Origin: JAFAGX01 sp035623255
Lineage (GTDB): Bacteria > Acidobacteriota > Terriglobia > Terriglobales > Acidobacteriaceae
Direction of reading: 5' to 3'
DNA: 56,763 bases
NCBI GenBank assembly: GCA_035623255.1
Contig: DASPTU010000092.1
Span: 1-56,763 of the forward strand
Part shown: in pieces, positions 27,147-35,126 of the stretch
How the letters are laid out: every line of letters begins with the position of its first letter
How positions within the stretch are numbered: the first letter of the stretch is position 1
The notes under the pieces: model-generated
Seen by the model: only the letters and a program-made list of their open reading frames with translations
Told to the model about the DNA's origin: nothing
The model's database searches: none
Position numbers and translations under genes: made by a program

Positions 27147-27506
27147 ATGTCGATCCGCCGCATGAAGACATACACCGGCGAACAGGGCTACGTCTATCAG
27201 TATTACTTTGTCGGGAAGCGACCCGGCATTGAGGTCGACGCCGGCCCCAGCACGGAATACATCTTCGACGTCACCGCGGACCGCAAAACCATGTTCGCAG
27301 TCAGCGTATTTTTGCCAGAGTCCGCACTGCAGTCCTGGTCCGCGTCCCATCGCCGCCTGCTCACTGACGCTGAACAGTACGGCGCGGTTAAAATGCGCCT
27401 GTTCCAGGCTTTTGACGAGATTGAAAACATGCTGGCTGACGGGCGTCGCCTGACCGTCGACTCCCAGACCTTGGAAAATGCGCTCGGCAAACTGGGCGTA
27501 GCCTAG
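27147..27506 (+). CDS. Small conserved-looking protein of unknown function
   Basis: A 119-residue soluble protein with no signal peptide or membrane helix. I do not recognise a family. The N-terminal half contains MKTYTGEQGYVYQYYFVGKR (an ATG at 27162 begins this block and may be the true start). The middle, with TEYIFDVTADRKTMFAVSVFL, looks like beta strands, and the rest is helical. Codon use resembles its neighbours. It lies 34 bp downstream of the GalT-like gene on the same strand and 152 bp upstream of the heme operon. Confidence 0.65.
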   Translation: MSIRRMKTYTGEQGYVYQYYFVGKRPGIEVDAGPSTEYIFDVTADRKTMFAVSVFLPESALQSWSASHRRLLTDAEQYGAVKMRLFQAFDEIENMLADGRRLTVDSQTLENALGKLGVA

Positions 27507-27531
27507 CCTCCGCAGGCCCTCGGTTCTCCCT

Positions 27532-27547
27532 TGTGATCCCTGTCACA
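27532..27547. promoter_or_regulatory. CRP/FNR-class palindrome TGTGA-N6-TCACA
   Basis: Positions 27532-27547 contain the exact consensus half-sites TGTGA and TCACA separated by 6 bp. The centre lies about 70 bp upstream of the predicted start of the hemX-hemA-hemC-hemD transcript, a normal distance for activation from a class I CRP-type site. Which regulator binds is unknown. Confidence 0.45.
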
Positions 27548-27595
27548 CTGGCCTGTGACCTCACCCCCTTCCTTCTGCCGCCCCGGCATTGCAGA

Positions 27596-27603
27596 CTATA
27601 ATC
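27596..27603 (+). promoter_or_regulatory. -10 element CTATAATC of the heme operon
   Basis: A consensus TATAAT (27597-27602) sits 57 bp before the hemX-like ATG in a 152-bp gap. The surrounding CTATAATCACCCA is identical over 13 nt to the lysR promoter at 42548-42560. The -35 region is poor, consistent with an activated promoter. Confidence 0.55.
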
Positions 27604-27658
27604 ACCCAGTTGGAATGGGAGAGGATGGCCCGTCCGGCGGGGAGAACTCAAAGCAGAT

Positions 27659-28474
27659 ATGCCCATACTTTGGCTGCGAGTCGCGCTCGGCTGTTACGCC
27701 GTCGGCCTGCTTTACGCTCTGGTGGCCCTGACCCGCAGCAGTGATCTGCTCAACCGCATCGCCCTGCACGCCGCCTACCTGGGAATGGTGTTCCACTTCG
27801 TTTCTTTAACCGACGCTTTCTTGCAATCGGGTCAGATGGCCCTGGTCTCCGTGCACAACGCCGAATCGGTGTTGGGCTTTCTGATCATGGTGGTATTCCT
27901 GCTCGTTTACCTGGTCTATCAGACCACGTCCCCCGGCATTATCGTCTTTCCTGTGGTGTTTCTTCTCACTTTTGTTGCTGCCACCGGAGAAGCTCCGTTC
28001 CTGCTCACTTCCCCTTCCATGCGGACCGGATGGCTGTTCGCGCACATTGCTTTGATCTTCACCGGCTATGCCGCCCTGATACTCAGCTTCGGCGCCAGCC
28101 TGCTCTACCTCGTACAGGAGCGCGCGTTGAAGTCGAAGCAACCAAATGGGATCCTTTCCCGTCTGCCCGCACTTGAGGTGATCGACGAGATCGGATTCCG
28201 CTCCCTGCTGCTTGGTTTCCCTTTTATGACGCTGGGTCTGGTTGCCGGCACGGTCGTCGCACAAGCGACTTTCGGCCGAGTCGATTTTCTCGACCCCAAA
28301 ATCCTGCTCTCGATCCTGATGTGGGCTGTTTATTTAATTCTGCTGTACACCCGTTGGAGTGCAGGCTGGCGCGGCCGCCGCGCTGCCTTTCTCGCGGCCA
28401 GCGCTTTTGTCTTCGCGCTGATCGCCTGGGCCGCCAACTACTTCAGCACAATTCACAGGTTCGCAAAATCATGA
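27659..28474 (+). CDS. CcsA/HemX-like cytochrome c assembly membrane protein
   Basis: A 271-residue integral membrane protein with about eight hydrophobic helices. The C-terminal half, with FAHIALIFTGYAALILSFG and then LYLVQERALK, matches the cytochrome c assembly (CcmC/CcsA/YpjD) family. In many bacteria the homologue upstream of hemA is called HemX and influences glutamyl-tRNA reductase level. I see no tryptophan-rich WWD heme motif, so direct heme handling is not shown. It overlaps hemA by 4 nt and is the first gene of the heme operon. Confidence 0.85.
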   Translation: MPILWLRVALGCYAVGLLYALVALTRSSDLLNRIALHAAYLGMVFHFVSLTDAFLQSGQMALVSVHNAESVLGFLIMVVFLLVYLVYQTTSPGIIVFPVVFLLTFVAATGEAPFLLTSPSMRTGWLFAHIALIFTGYAALILSFGASLLYLVQERALKSKQPNGILSRLPALEVIDEIGFRSLLLGFPFMTLGLVAGTVVAQATFGRVDFLDPKILLSILMWAVYLILLYTRWSAGWRGRRAAFLAASAFVFALIAWAANYFSTIHRFAKS

Positions 28475-29769
28475 CCTTCCAGCTCATCGGCGTGAATCAC
28501 AAGACCGCGCCGGTTGAAGTGCGCGAGCGGCTCGCCATTCCCGAGTCTCACCTGCCCGAAGCGCTGCGGACCTTCACCCAACACCCGGGTGTGCAGGAAG
28601 GATTGATCCTGTGCACCTGCAATCGCGTCGAGTTGCTGGCCCGCACGCAAAATGGTGGCGCGGACTTGCGCGGTTTTCTCGGCCAATTCTTCAAGTTGGA
28701 GTGTTCCCTCTTGGACCCCCATCTTTATGAATATCGCGAGAAGGATGCCGTCCGGCATGTCTTTCGCGTAACCTCCAGCCTCGATTCCATGGTGGTTGGC
28801 GAGGCACAGATTCTCGGCCAGGTAAAGGAGGCGTACGCGACAGCGCGTGCCGTCGGAGCCGTGAATTCGCAACTCGATCAGCTCTTGACTCGCGCTTTCG
28901 CGGTCGCCAAGCGCGTCCGCACCGAAACCGCAGTAGGATCGTCCGCCGTCTCGGTAGCTTCGGTCGCGGTGGAACTGGCAAAAAAAATCTTCGGCTCTCT
29001 AAACGGCAAACACGTCTACCTCGTCGGTGCGGGAAAGATGACCGAGCTTGCCGCGCGTCATCTGCTGGCCCAGGGCGCCGGCTCAATTTTTGTTGCCAAT
29101 CGCACCTACGATCGCGCAATCCGCCTGGCGCAAAAGTTCAATGGCCAGGCAATCGAGTTCAGCCGCCTCTATGAAACCTGCGATCGCGCCGATATCGTCA
29201 TCACTTCCACAGGCGCGCCACACGCCATCTTCCGCCGCGAACACGGCGAGCTTTTCCTGAACCGTCGCAAGAATCGCCCCATGTTCTTCATCGATATCGC
29301 GGTTCCCCGCGACGTCGATCCGGAGATGAACAAGCTCGACGGCATTTTCGTCTACGACATCGATGACCTGCAGCAAGCTGTCGCCTCGCATGTTGCCGAT
29401 CGCAAGAAGGAAGCCGAGAAGGCCGACGGCATTATCAATGTTGAAGTGGAGCGATTTCAGGCGCGGATTCAAACCCTCGACGTCGTGCCGACCATCGTCT
29501 CTTTGCAGGATCACCTCGAAACCATTCGGCAGGCTGAGATCGATCGCGTGCGCGGCAGACTGGGCGCGATCTCACCCGAGCAGGAACTCGCGATCGAAGC
29601 TCTGACTCGCGGCATTGTGAACAAGATCATGCACACGCCCATCAGCACCTTGAAGACCGCGGCGCGCGAGTCCGAGGCGACAACGGTCGTCGATATCGTT
29701 CGGCGCCTCTTCAATCTCCAAGAGAAGAAAGCAGCAACATCGGCAAGCGACTCAGGAGGCGAGAACTGA
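28471..29769 (+). CDS. hemA: Glutamyl-tRNA reductase
   Basis: A 432-residue enzyme reducing glutamyl-tRNA to glutamate-1-semialdehyde, the first step of C5 heme synthesis. The start is ATG 28471, inside the upstream stop (ATGA). GVNHKTAPVEVRE opens the protein. The catalytic Cys50 is in CTCNRVE. A nucleotide-binding motif VGAGKMTELAARHL lies near 195, and a C-terminal dimerisation domain covers about 320-420. Its TGA shares one base with the hemC ATG. Regulation is probably at the promoter near 27600. Confidence 0.97.
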   Translation: MTFQLIGVNHKTAPVEVRERLAIPESHLPEALRTFTQHPGVQEGLILCTCNRVELLARTQNGGADLRGFLGQFFKLECSLLDPHLYEYREKDAVRHVFRVTSSLDSMVVGEAQILGQVKEAYATARAVGAVNSQLDQLLTRAFAVAKRVRTETAVGSSAVSVASVAVELAKKIFGSLNGKHVYLVGAGKMTELAARHLLAQGAGSIFVANRTYDRAIRLAQKFNGQAIEFSRLYETCDRADIVITSTGAPHAIFRREHGELFLNRRKNRPMFFIDIAVPRDVDPEMNKLDGIFVYDIDDLQQAVASHVADRKKEAEKADGIINVEVERFQARIQTLDVVPTIVSLQDHLETIRQAEIDRVRGRLGAISPEQELAIEALTRGIVNKIMHTPISTLKTAARESEATTVVDIVRRLFNLQEKKAATSASDSGGEN

Positions 29770-30704
29770 TGGCTCTGCTGCGCATCGGTTCCCGCGGATC
29801 ACAACTGGCGCTCTGGCAAGCTAATCACATCGCCGATCTGTTGCGCCAACACGGCCACCAGATCGAAATCGAAATCATCAAGACCACCGGCGATAAGATC
29901 ACCGATGTGGCCCTCGCAAAGGTCGGCACCAAAGGCATGTTCACCAAGGAAATTGAAGAGGCGCTCGCTGAGGGCCGAGTCGACCTCGCGGTGCACAGTT
30001 TGAAGGACTTGCCCACCGACATTGAGGGCGGTTTCGAAATCGCCGCCATTACTAAACGCGAAAATCCGCGCGATGTATTCTGCTCTTGTCGCTTTGGAAG
30101 CATCGATGAATTGCCCCACGGTGCGCGCGTTGGAACGAGCAGCCTGCGGCGACAAGCGCAATTAAAGGCTTTGCGGCCCGATCTCAAGATTCACCCTTTG
30201 CGCGGCAATGTCGACACGCGTCTCCGCAAGTTGGAGTCGGGCGACTTCGATGCCGTGATTCTGGCTGCGGCAGGCCTGACTCGTTTGGGCAAAACTGATC
30301 TCGTCAGGCAGATCATACCCGCAGACGTTGTTTGCCCGGCCGCAGGCCAAGGCGCGCTTGGCATCGAAATTCGTGCCGGGGATTCGGCTGTACGGCAGGA
30401 ACTCAGGTTCCTGGATGATGCAGAGGCGCGAAGGGCCACAACCTGCGAACGTGCTCTACTCAACAAGCTTGGCGGCGGGTGCCAGGTGCCCATCGGCGCG
30501 TTCGCCGAAATTCGTGCCGGACGTCTGCACCTTGAAGCCATCGTGGCTGATCCGGACGGCTCCTCCGTCATTCGCGAGTCGCGCGATGGAACCGACCCGA
30601 TCCAACTAGGTGAGGAGGTCGGCGAAGCCCTCTTACGCCGCGGCGGTGAAGAAATACTGGAAGCGGTCTACGGCCAGGGCACTGCCGTTCCTCAACAACC
30701 GTGA
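29769..30704 (+). CDS. hemC: Porphobilinogen deaminase (hydroxymethylbilane synthase)
   Basis: A 311-residue enzyme joining four porphobilinogen units to hydroxymethylbilane. Diagnostic features are IGSRGSQLALWQA, HSLKDLPT with the catalytic aspartate (Asp80), VGTSSLRRQAQL, and Cys238 in LGGGCQVPIGA, which carries the dipyrromethane cofactor. Length is normal. It overlaps hemA by one base and hemD by four (GTGA), so hemA-hemC-hemD are translationally coupled. HemB and HemL are not in the window. Confidence 0.97.
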   Translation: MALLRIGSRGSQLALWQANHIADLLRQHGHQIEIEIIKTTGDKITDVALAKVGTKGMFTKEIEEALAEGRVDLAVHSLKDLPTDIEGGFEIAAITKRENPRDVFCSCRFGSIDELPHGARVGTSSLRRQAQLKALRPDLKIHPLRGNVDTRLRKLESGDFDAVILAAAGLTRLGKTDLVRQIIPADVVCPAAGQGALGIEIRAGDSAVRQELRFLDDAEARRATTCERALLNKLGGGCQVPIGAFAEIRAGRLHLEAIVADPDGSSVIRESRDGTDPIQLGEEVGEALLRRGGEEILEAVYGQGTAVPQQP

Positions 30705-31537
30705 TGAGAGCCAAAACTCATGTGGGGACGGGCGCCCTTGCCCGTCCGGGCCGACTGCCACTGGCTGGCCTTCGCGTTCTCGTCGGCCGCGCCCGCCATC
30801 AGGCAGGTGCGCTTTCTTCCGGTTTGCGCAAGCTCGGCGCGGACGTCATCGGGATTCCATTCATAGAAATTCGCAAGCCCCGTTCCTATCGCCTGCTCAA
30901 TCTAGCGCTGCACAACCTTCCCCAATACGATTGGCTCATCCTCACCAGCGTGAACGGAGTCGAAGCCTTCTGGGACCGTCTCAAGAAACTGCACATCAGA
31001 AAAAGTAACCTGTCTCATCTGAAAGTCGCTGCCATTGGCCCCGCAACAAAACGAGCGATTGAGAAACGTGGCATGAGCGTTCACATCATGCCGCAAGAGT
31101 ACGTCGCCGAATCTGTAGTCGAGAGTCTTCGCGATCAAATCTCAGGAAAGCGCGTCCTCCTTGCGCGGGCGAAGATCGCCCGCGACGTGATTCCACGTCA
31201 ACTAACAAACCTTGGTGCGAAGGTGGACGTCGTCGAGGCCTACGAGACTGTCATCCCCGCTTCGTCTCGCGCACGTTTGCTAGCTGTCCTGAAGAATCCC
31301 ACACGCCGGCCTCATGTCATCACGTTCACCAGTTCTTCGACTGTAAGAAATTTCGTGGCGCTCATCGCCGGCAAGAATGCCCGCCCCACTAATTACCTCG
31401 ACGGCGTCAAGCTCGCCTCAATCGGTCCAGTCACGTCGTCAACCCTGCGGGAGCTCAATTTGCCTGTGAACATCGAAGCAAAGCAATACACCATCCCTGG
31501 GCTGATCGAAGCCATCGTCTCCATGACACGTAGCTGA
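30701..31537 (+). CDS. hemD: Uroporphyrinogen-III synthase with a repeat-derived N-terminus
   Basis: A 278-residue enzyme closing hydroxymethylbilane to uroporphyrinogen III. The family part begins at about residue 20 (LAGLRVLVGRAR) and includes WLILTSVNGVEAF, AAIGPATKRAIE and a C-terminal TFTSSSTVRNF block. It starts at GTG 30701 (overlapping hemC) or ATG 30704. Residues about 7-18 are encoded by a palindromic repeat (30724-30747), and no other ATG, GTG or TTG start exists after the repeat. The repeat is therefore translated as a non-family leader. The two-domain core is otherwise intact. Confidence 0.9.
   Translation: MMRAKTHVGTGALARPGRLPLAGLRVLVGRARHQAGALSSGLRKLGADVIGIPFIEIRKPRSYRLLNLALHNLPQYDWLILTSVNGVEAFWDRLKKLHIRKSNLSHLKVAAIGPATKRAIEKRGMSVHIMPQEYVAESVVESLRDQISGKRVLLARAKIARDVIPRQLTNLGAKVDVVEAYETVIPASSRARLLAVLKNPTRRPHVITFTSSSTVRNFVALIAGKNARPTNYLDGVKLASIGPVTSSTLRELNLPVNIEAKQYTIPGLIEAIVSMTRS
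30724..30747 (+). repeat. GC-rich palindromic repeat inside the hemD 5' end
   Basis: GGACGGGC (30726-30733) and GCCCGTCC (30740-30747) form a perfect 8-bp stem with a 6-nt loop. The core GGGGACGGGCG (30724-30734) recurs exactly, on the opposite strand, at 55000-55010 beside a broken vapC gene. This is what a dispersed REP-like element would look like. Confidence 0.6.
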
Positions 31538-31539
31538 AC

Positions 31540-32820
31540 TTACTTCTGTTTGTAAACCCAGCCATCCTTCATCACGAATTCAACAGTTTCCAGAATGGAA
31601 ACGTCCGAGAGCGGGTCGCCGCTGACAGCAACCAGGTCCGCGTACTTCCCGGGTTTCACCGATCCCAGTAGATCCCGCTTCCCTAGCAGGTCGGCAGCGT
31701 TGATGGTTGCAGCCTGGATCGCCTGCATCGGCGTCATTCCGTACTTCACCATGAACCCGAACTGCTTCGCGTTAATGCCATATGGGCACACCCCGGCGTC
31801 GGTCCCAAACGACATCTTGACTCCCGCCTGAACAGCTTTGCGAAAATTCTCCCGGTGAATCTGCCCAAGATGCGCATCGTGCTCGAGAAAATCCTGCGGC
31901 ATGTGACCGGCGCGCCCGGCTTCCTGAATGCATTCTTCGTCATAGATGTCCATGTCGAGATATGTGCCGTGCTGTTTGGCTAACGCGATGCCATCATCAT
32001 CAATCAGCGTGGCATGCTCGACCGACGCCACTCCTGCGCGAATCGCATTCTTTATGCCCTCGGGCGAATGCGCATGTGCTTCGACCCGCAACCCGAAGTG
32101 GCTGGCTTCATCCACCGCCGCTTGCAACTCCTCGAGCGTGAACTCCTGAGACTTGGGATTGCTCCCGTGGGTCAGCACAGCTCCACTCGACAAAACCTTG
32201 ATGTGATCCACCCCGTCATGAACTAACTTGCGAACCACCTGCCGCACCTCCCACGGACTGTTCGCTTCGCCGTAGTGCATGTCCCATGGCAGTTGAATAT
32301 CTGGTGCCAGCCCGCTATCCGCTCCCGCGCCACCGGTAATGGTCACGTACGCGCCCGCGACGAACATGCGCGGCCCTACGATGTAGCCGTGATTGATCGC
32401 GTCCCGCAGCGCAACATCTCCCAGAGCGCGATACGTGCCAACGTCGCGCACCGTAGTAAAACCAGCCTCCAACGTTACCTTGGCATTTGGAACGGATTCG
32501 AGAATGAGCTGCTGAGCAGTCTTGCGGAACACGCCAACCGGATCGTCGTCATGCGCGCCATCGGCGAGATGTGTATGGCAGTCAATCAATCCTGGAAGAA
32601 CCGTTTTCGACGACAGATCGATGACTTGAGCTCCGGCCGGAATCGCAACATCGCGGCCCACCGCAGCCACTTTGCCATCCTGAATCAGGATGATTTGATC
32701 TTTTAAAACAGTCGCCGACTCCGGCTCAACAAGCTTGCCAGCTTTCACCACGACAACTTGCGCAGACAAAAACGCACACCAGAGCAGCGGCACAATCGCA
32801 TTCCATTTGAGTATTCGCAA
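31540..32820 (-). CDS. Secreted metal-dependent amidohydrolase (imidazolonepropionase/prolidase-like)
   Basis: A 426-residue protein. No ATG precedes the conserved part. I choose TTG 32820 because AGGGG lies 5 nt upstream and a signal-like hydrophobic segment ending in LSAQ follows. Metal-site residues of the amidohydrolase superfamily are present: the HTH motif in DCHTHL, a lysine in HIKVLSSG, histidines in EAHAHS and SVEHATL, and the aspartate in FGTDAG. Similar secreted acidobacterial proteins are annotated as Xaa-Pro dipeptidases or imidazolonepropionases. The substrate, perhaps a dipeptide or cyclic amide, is not determined. It converges with hemD, only 2 bp apart. Confidence 0.88.
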   Translation of the reverse strand: MRILKWNAIVPLLWCAFLSAQVVVVKAGKLVEPESATVLKDQIILIQDGKVAAVGRDVAIPAGAQVIDLSSKTVLPGLIDCHTHLADGAHDDDPVGVFRKTAQQLILESVPNAKVTLEAGFTTVRDVGTYRALGDVALRDAINHGYIVGPRMFVAGAYVTITGGAGADSGLAPDIQLPWDMHYGEANSPWEVRQVVRKLVHDGVDHIKVLSSGAVLTHGSNPKSQEFTLEELQAAVDEASHFGLRVEAHAHSPEGIKNAIRAGVASVEHATLIDDDGIALAKQHGTYLDMDIYDEECIQEAGRAGHMPQDFLEHDAHLGQIHRENFRKAVQAGVKMSFGTDAGVCPYGINAKQFGFMVKYGMTPMQAIQAATINAADLLGKRDLLGSVKPGKYADLVAVSGDPLSDVSILETVEFVMKDGWVYKQK

Positions 32821-33017
32821 GAGGTCCCCTTCGCCTTCTCCAGTCAATTCCAACTTTGAAGAAATTGGCAACTGAGACTAGCACAGTCCCTCCGAGTGGA
32901 GTGCTGGGTTCAGGTATAGTGTTCCGGTATTGAGCTGCGCTGCCTCACCCGTCGCAATTTTCGAAGGGTGGAGGCAACAGCGAACGCGTACAAAGCTCCA
33001 CTCGCCTGAGCTTCCCT

Positions 33018-35078
33018 GTGATCACGAAAGATTTCTGGAAAGTATGTCTGTTAGCCGCGATTGCTTTTCCCTTGCTGGGCGATCGAGCTGCCCCCGAGCC
33101 GCCATCGCCGCCCTTGTACGGCGTAAAGGTTGTGAAGGTCTGGATTCCCATGAATGACGGCGTGCGCCTCGCAGCCTCGTTGTTCATGCCAACAGGCGGC
33201 AAGCCAGGCGAGCAGTTCCCTGCCCTGCTCGAATACCTGCCTTATCGAAAAGACGACGGCACGATCGAACGCGACTATCCTCTGCACACCTATTTTGCCC
33301 ACCGCGGCTACATAACCGCGAGAGTGGACATCCGTGGCACCGGCGCCAGCGAAGGCGAGACTCCGGAACGCGAATACTCACAGCGCGAGCAGCAAGATGG
33401 TGAACAAGTCATCGCGTGGCTGGCGCGTCAGCCGTGGTCGAATGGCAACGTCGGCATGTTTGGAATTTCCTGGGGCGGATTCAATTCAATTCAGATGGCC
33501 ATGCGGCGTCCATCCGCCTTGAAGGCGATCATTGCGGTTTGCGCGACCGAGGACCTCTACAACGAAGATGTCCACTATATCGACGGCATGATGCACGTAG
33601 ATGAGTTCGAAGTAGCCATGGACCTCGATCAGACCCTAAGCCGTTCGCCCGACTTTCCCGTTGACGAAAAAACCATGGCGGCCCGTTTCGACAAGGAGCC
33701 GTGGTCGCTCTCCTACATGCGGCACCAGCGCCAAAGCGAGTTTTGGCGCGAACCGGTCCGAGGCCTCGATTCAATTCAGATTCCGGTGTTCATGATCGGC
33801 GGCATGCTCGACGGATATCGCGACAGCATTCCGCGCATGCTCGAAAACATGAAGGTGCCAATGAAGGCCATCATCGGCCCGTGGAACCACACTTTCCCCG
33901 ATGACGCAACGCCGGGTCCGGAGATTGAATGGCGGCGTGAAGCCGTCCGCTGGTGGGATTACTGGCTCAAGCAACGCGACACAGGAATCATGAACGAGCC
34001 CCGGATCGCCGTCTACATGCAGCATTGGCATGCGCCCGACTTGAATCTCACCACAATCCCCGGCGACTGGCGTAGCGAAGAACGCTGGCCGCCTCCCGAG
34101 GCAACACGGCAGACCTTGTATTTGGGGGAAGCGCATACACTCACAAATTCTGTTCCAATCACTTTGGTGGATTCGCTGCGCTACATTCCATCAGCCGGAG
34201 TTGAGGCAGGATTCTGGTGGGGTGATCTCACCGTCGATCAGCGTCCTGCTGACGCATTCAGCCTGGTATATGACTCCGCGCCTCTGGCGGATGACTTGGC
34301 AATCTTAGGACGGCCCGACGCCGAGTTGCGCGCTTCCGCTTCGGCTCCTTTGGCCGATTGGTTTGCCCGTTTGTCGGATGTCGCCCCCGATGGAACCGTA
34401 ACCCTGGTGAGTGGAGGCGGAATCAATGGCGCGCAGCGGGATTCCCAAAGCAATCCCACTGACCTCGAACCAGGACAGACATATCCGTTCGATATCAAGC
34501 TACACCTCACGTCGTGGGTCTTTTCCAAAGGACATCGCATCCGGCTGGCAGTATCAAATTCCTGGTGGCCGACAATCTGGTCCACTCCGTATCCGATGAC
34601 AACCTCTCTTCAGCTCGGTGGAAACGAAGCCTCGCGGCTGCACTTGCCCGTCGTTCCCCTCACATCATCCTCGCAGCCAAATTTTCAGAAACCCGAACCT
34701 TCCGATCATCTGACTGGCGTTCACTCCGAAGGCTACCCATGGCCGGGCGAGTACCATTTCAGCCGCGATGAAGTCCGTCAGGCGACCCACGTTCTATGGC
34801 GCGGCTCCGACAAAACGCAATATCCCTGGGGCAAACAGACTCACCACGAGCAACTCACGTATGACGTCGAGGATGCGCACCCGGAAAACAACATCGTTCG
34901 TGGAGACTCCGACACTAAGTTTGCGTTGAAGAACCGAACCTTGCTCTATCGCGGGCACCTCGAAATGCGTAGCGATCACAAGACGTTTTACTACCGTTAT
35001 CATCGCGAACTGATGGAGAACGGCCGTGTGATTCGTCAAAAGACCTGGCAGGCGGCAATCCCGCGAGATCACCAGTAG
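33018..35078 (+). CDS. CocE/NonD-family alpha/beta hydrolase (X-Pro dipeptidyl-peptidase S15 class)
   Basis: A 686-residue enzyme with a GTG start and an apparent signal peptide (residues 1-25). The catalytic triad can be placed: Ser151 in GISWGG, Asp265 in GGMLDGYRDS and His291 in GPWNHTFP. An N-terminal alpha/beta hydrolase domain with a helical cap is followed by a C-terminal jelly-roll domain (about 380-600) with GHRIRLAVSNSWWP. The CocE/S15 family covers acyl peptidases, cocaine esterase and beta-lactam acylases. Here an extracytoplasmic peptidase or esterase is likely. The neighbouring amino acid permease and M38-like amidohydrolase would fit peptide use. Confidence 0.9.
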   Translation: MITKDFWKVCLLAAIAFPLLGDRAAPEPPSPPLYGVKVVKVWIPMNDGVRLAASLFMPTGGKPGEQFPALLEYLPYRKDDGTIERDYPLHTYFAHRGYITARVDIRGTGASEGETPEREYSQREQQDGEQVIAWLARQPWSNGNVGMFGISWGGFNSIQMAMRRPSALKAIIAVCATEDLYNEDVHYIDGMMHVDEFEVAMDLDQTLSRSPDFPVDEKTMAARFDKEPWSLSYMRHQRQSEFWREPVRGLDSIQIPVFMIGGMLDGYRDSIPRMLENMKVPMKAIIGPWNHTFPDDATPGPEIEWRREAVRWWDYWLKQRDTGIMNEPRIAVYMQHWHAPDLNLTTIPGDWRSEERWPPPEATRQTLYLGEAHTLTNSVPITLVDSLRYIPSAGVEAGFWWGDLTVDQRPADAFSLVYDSAPLADDLAILGRPDAELRASASAPLADWFARLSDVAPDGTVTLVSGGGINGAQRDSQSNPTDLEPGQTYPFDIKLHLTSWVFSKGHRIRLAVSNSWWPTIWSTPYPMTTSLQLGGNEASRLHLPVVPLTSSSQPNFQKPEPSDHLTGVHSEGYPWPGEYHFSRDEVRQATHVLWRGSDKTQYPWGKQTHHEQLTYDVEDAHPENNIVRGDSDTKFALKNRTLLYRGHLEMRSDHKTFYYRYHRELMENGRVIRQKTWQAAIPRDHQ

Positions 35079-35126
35079 CTTTTTTGCTGGCCGCCGCCGT
35101 TTCTTTGAGGCACCATAGACGCTCTA

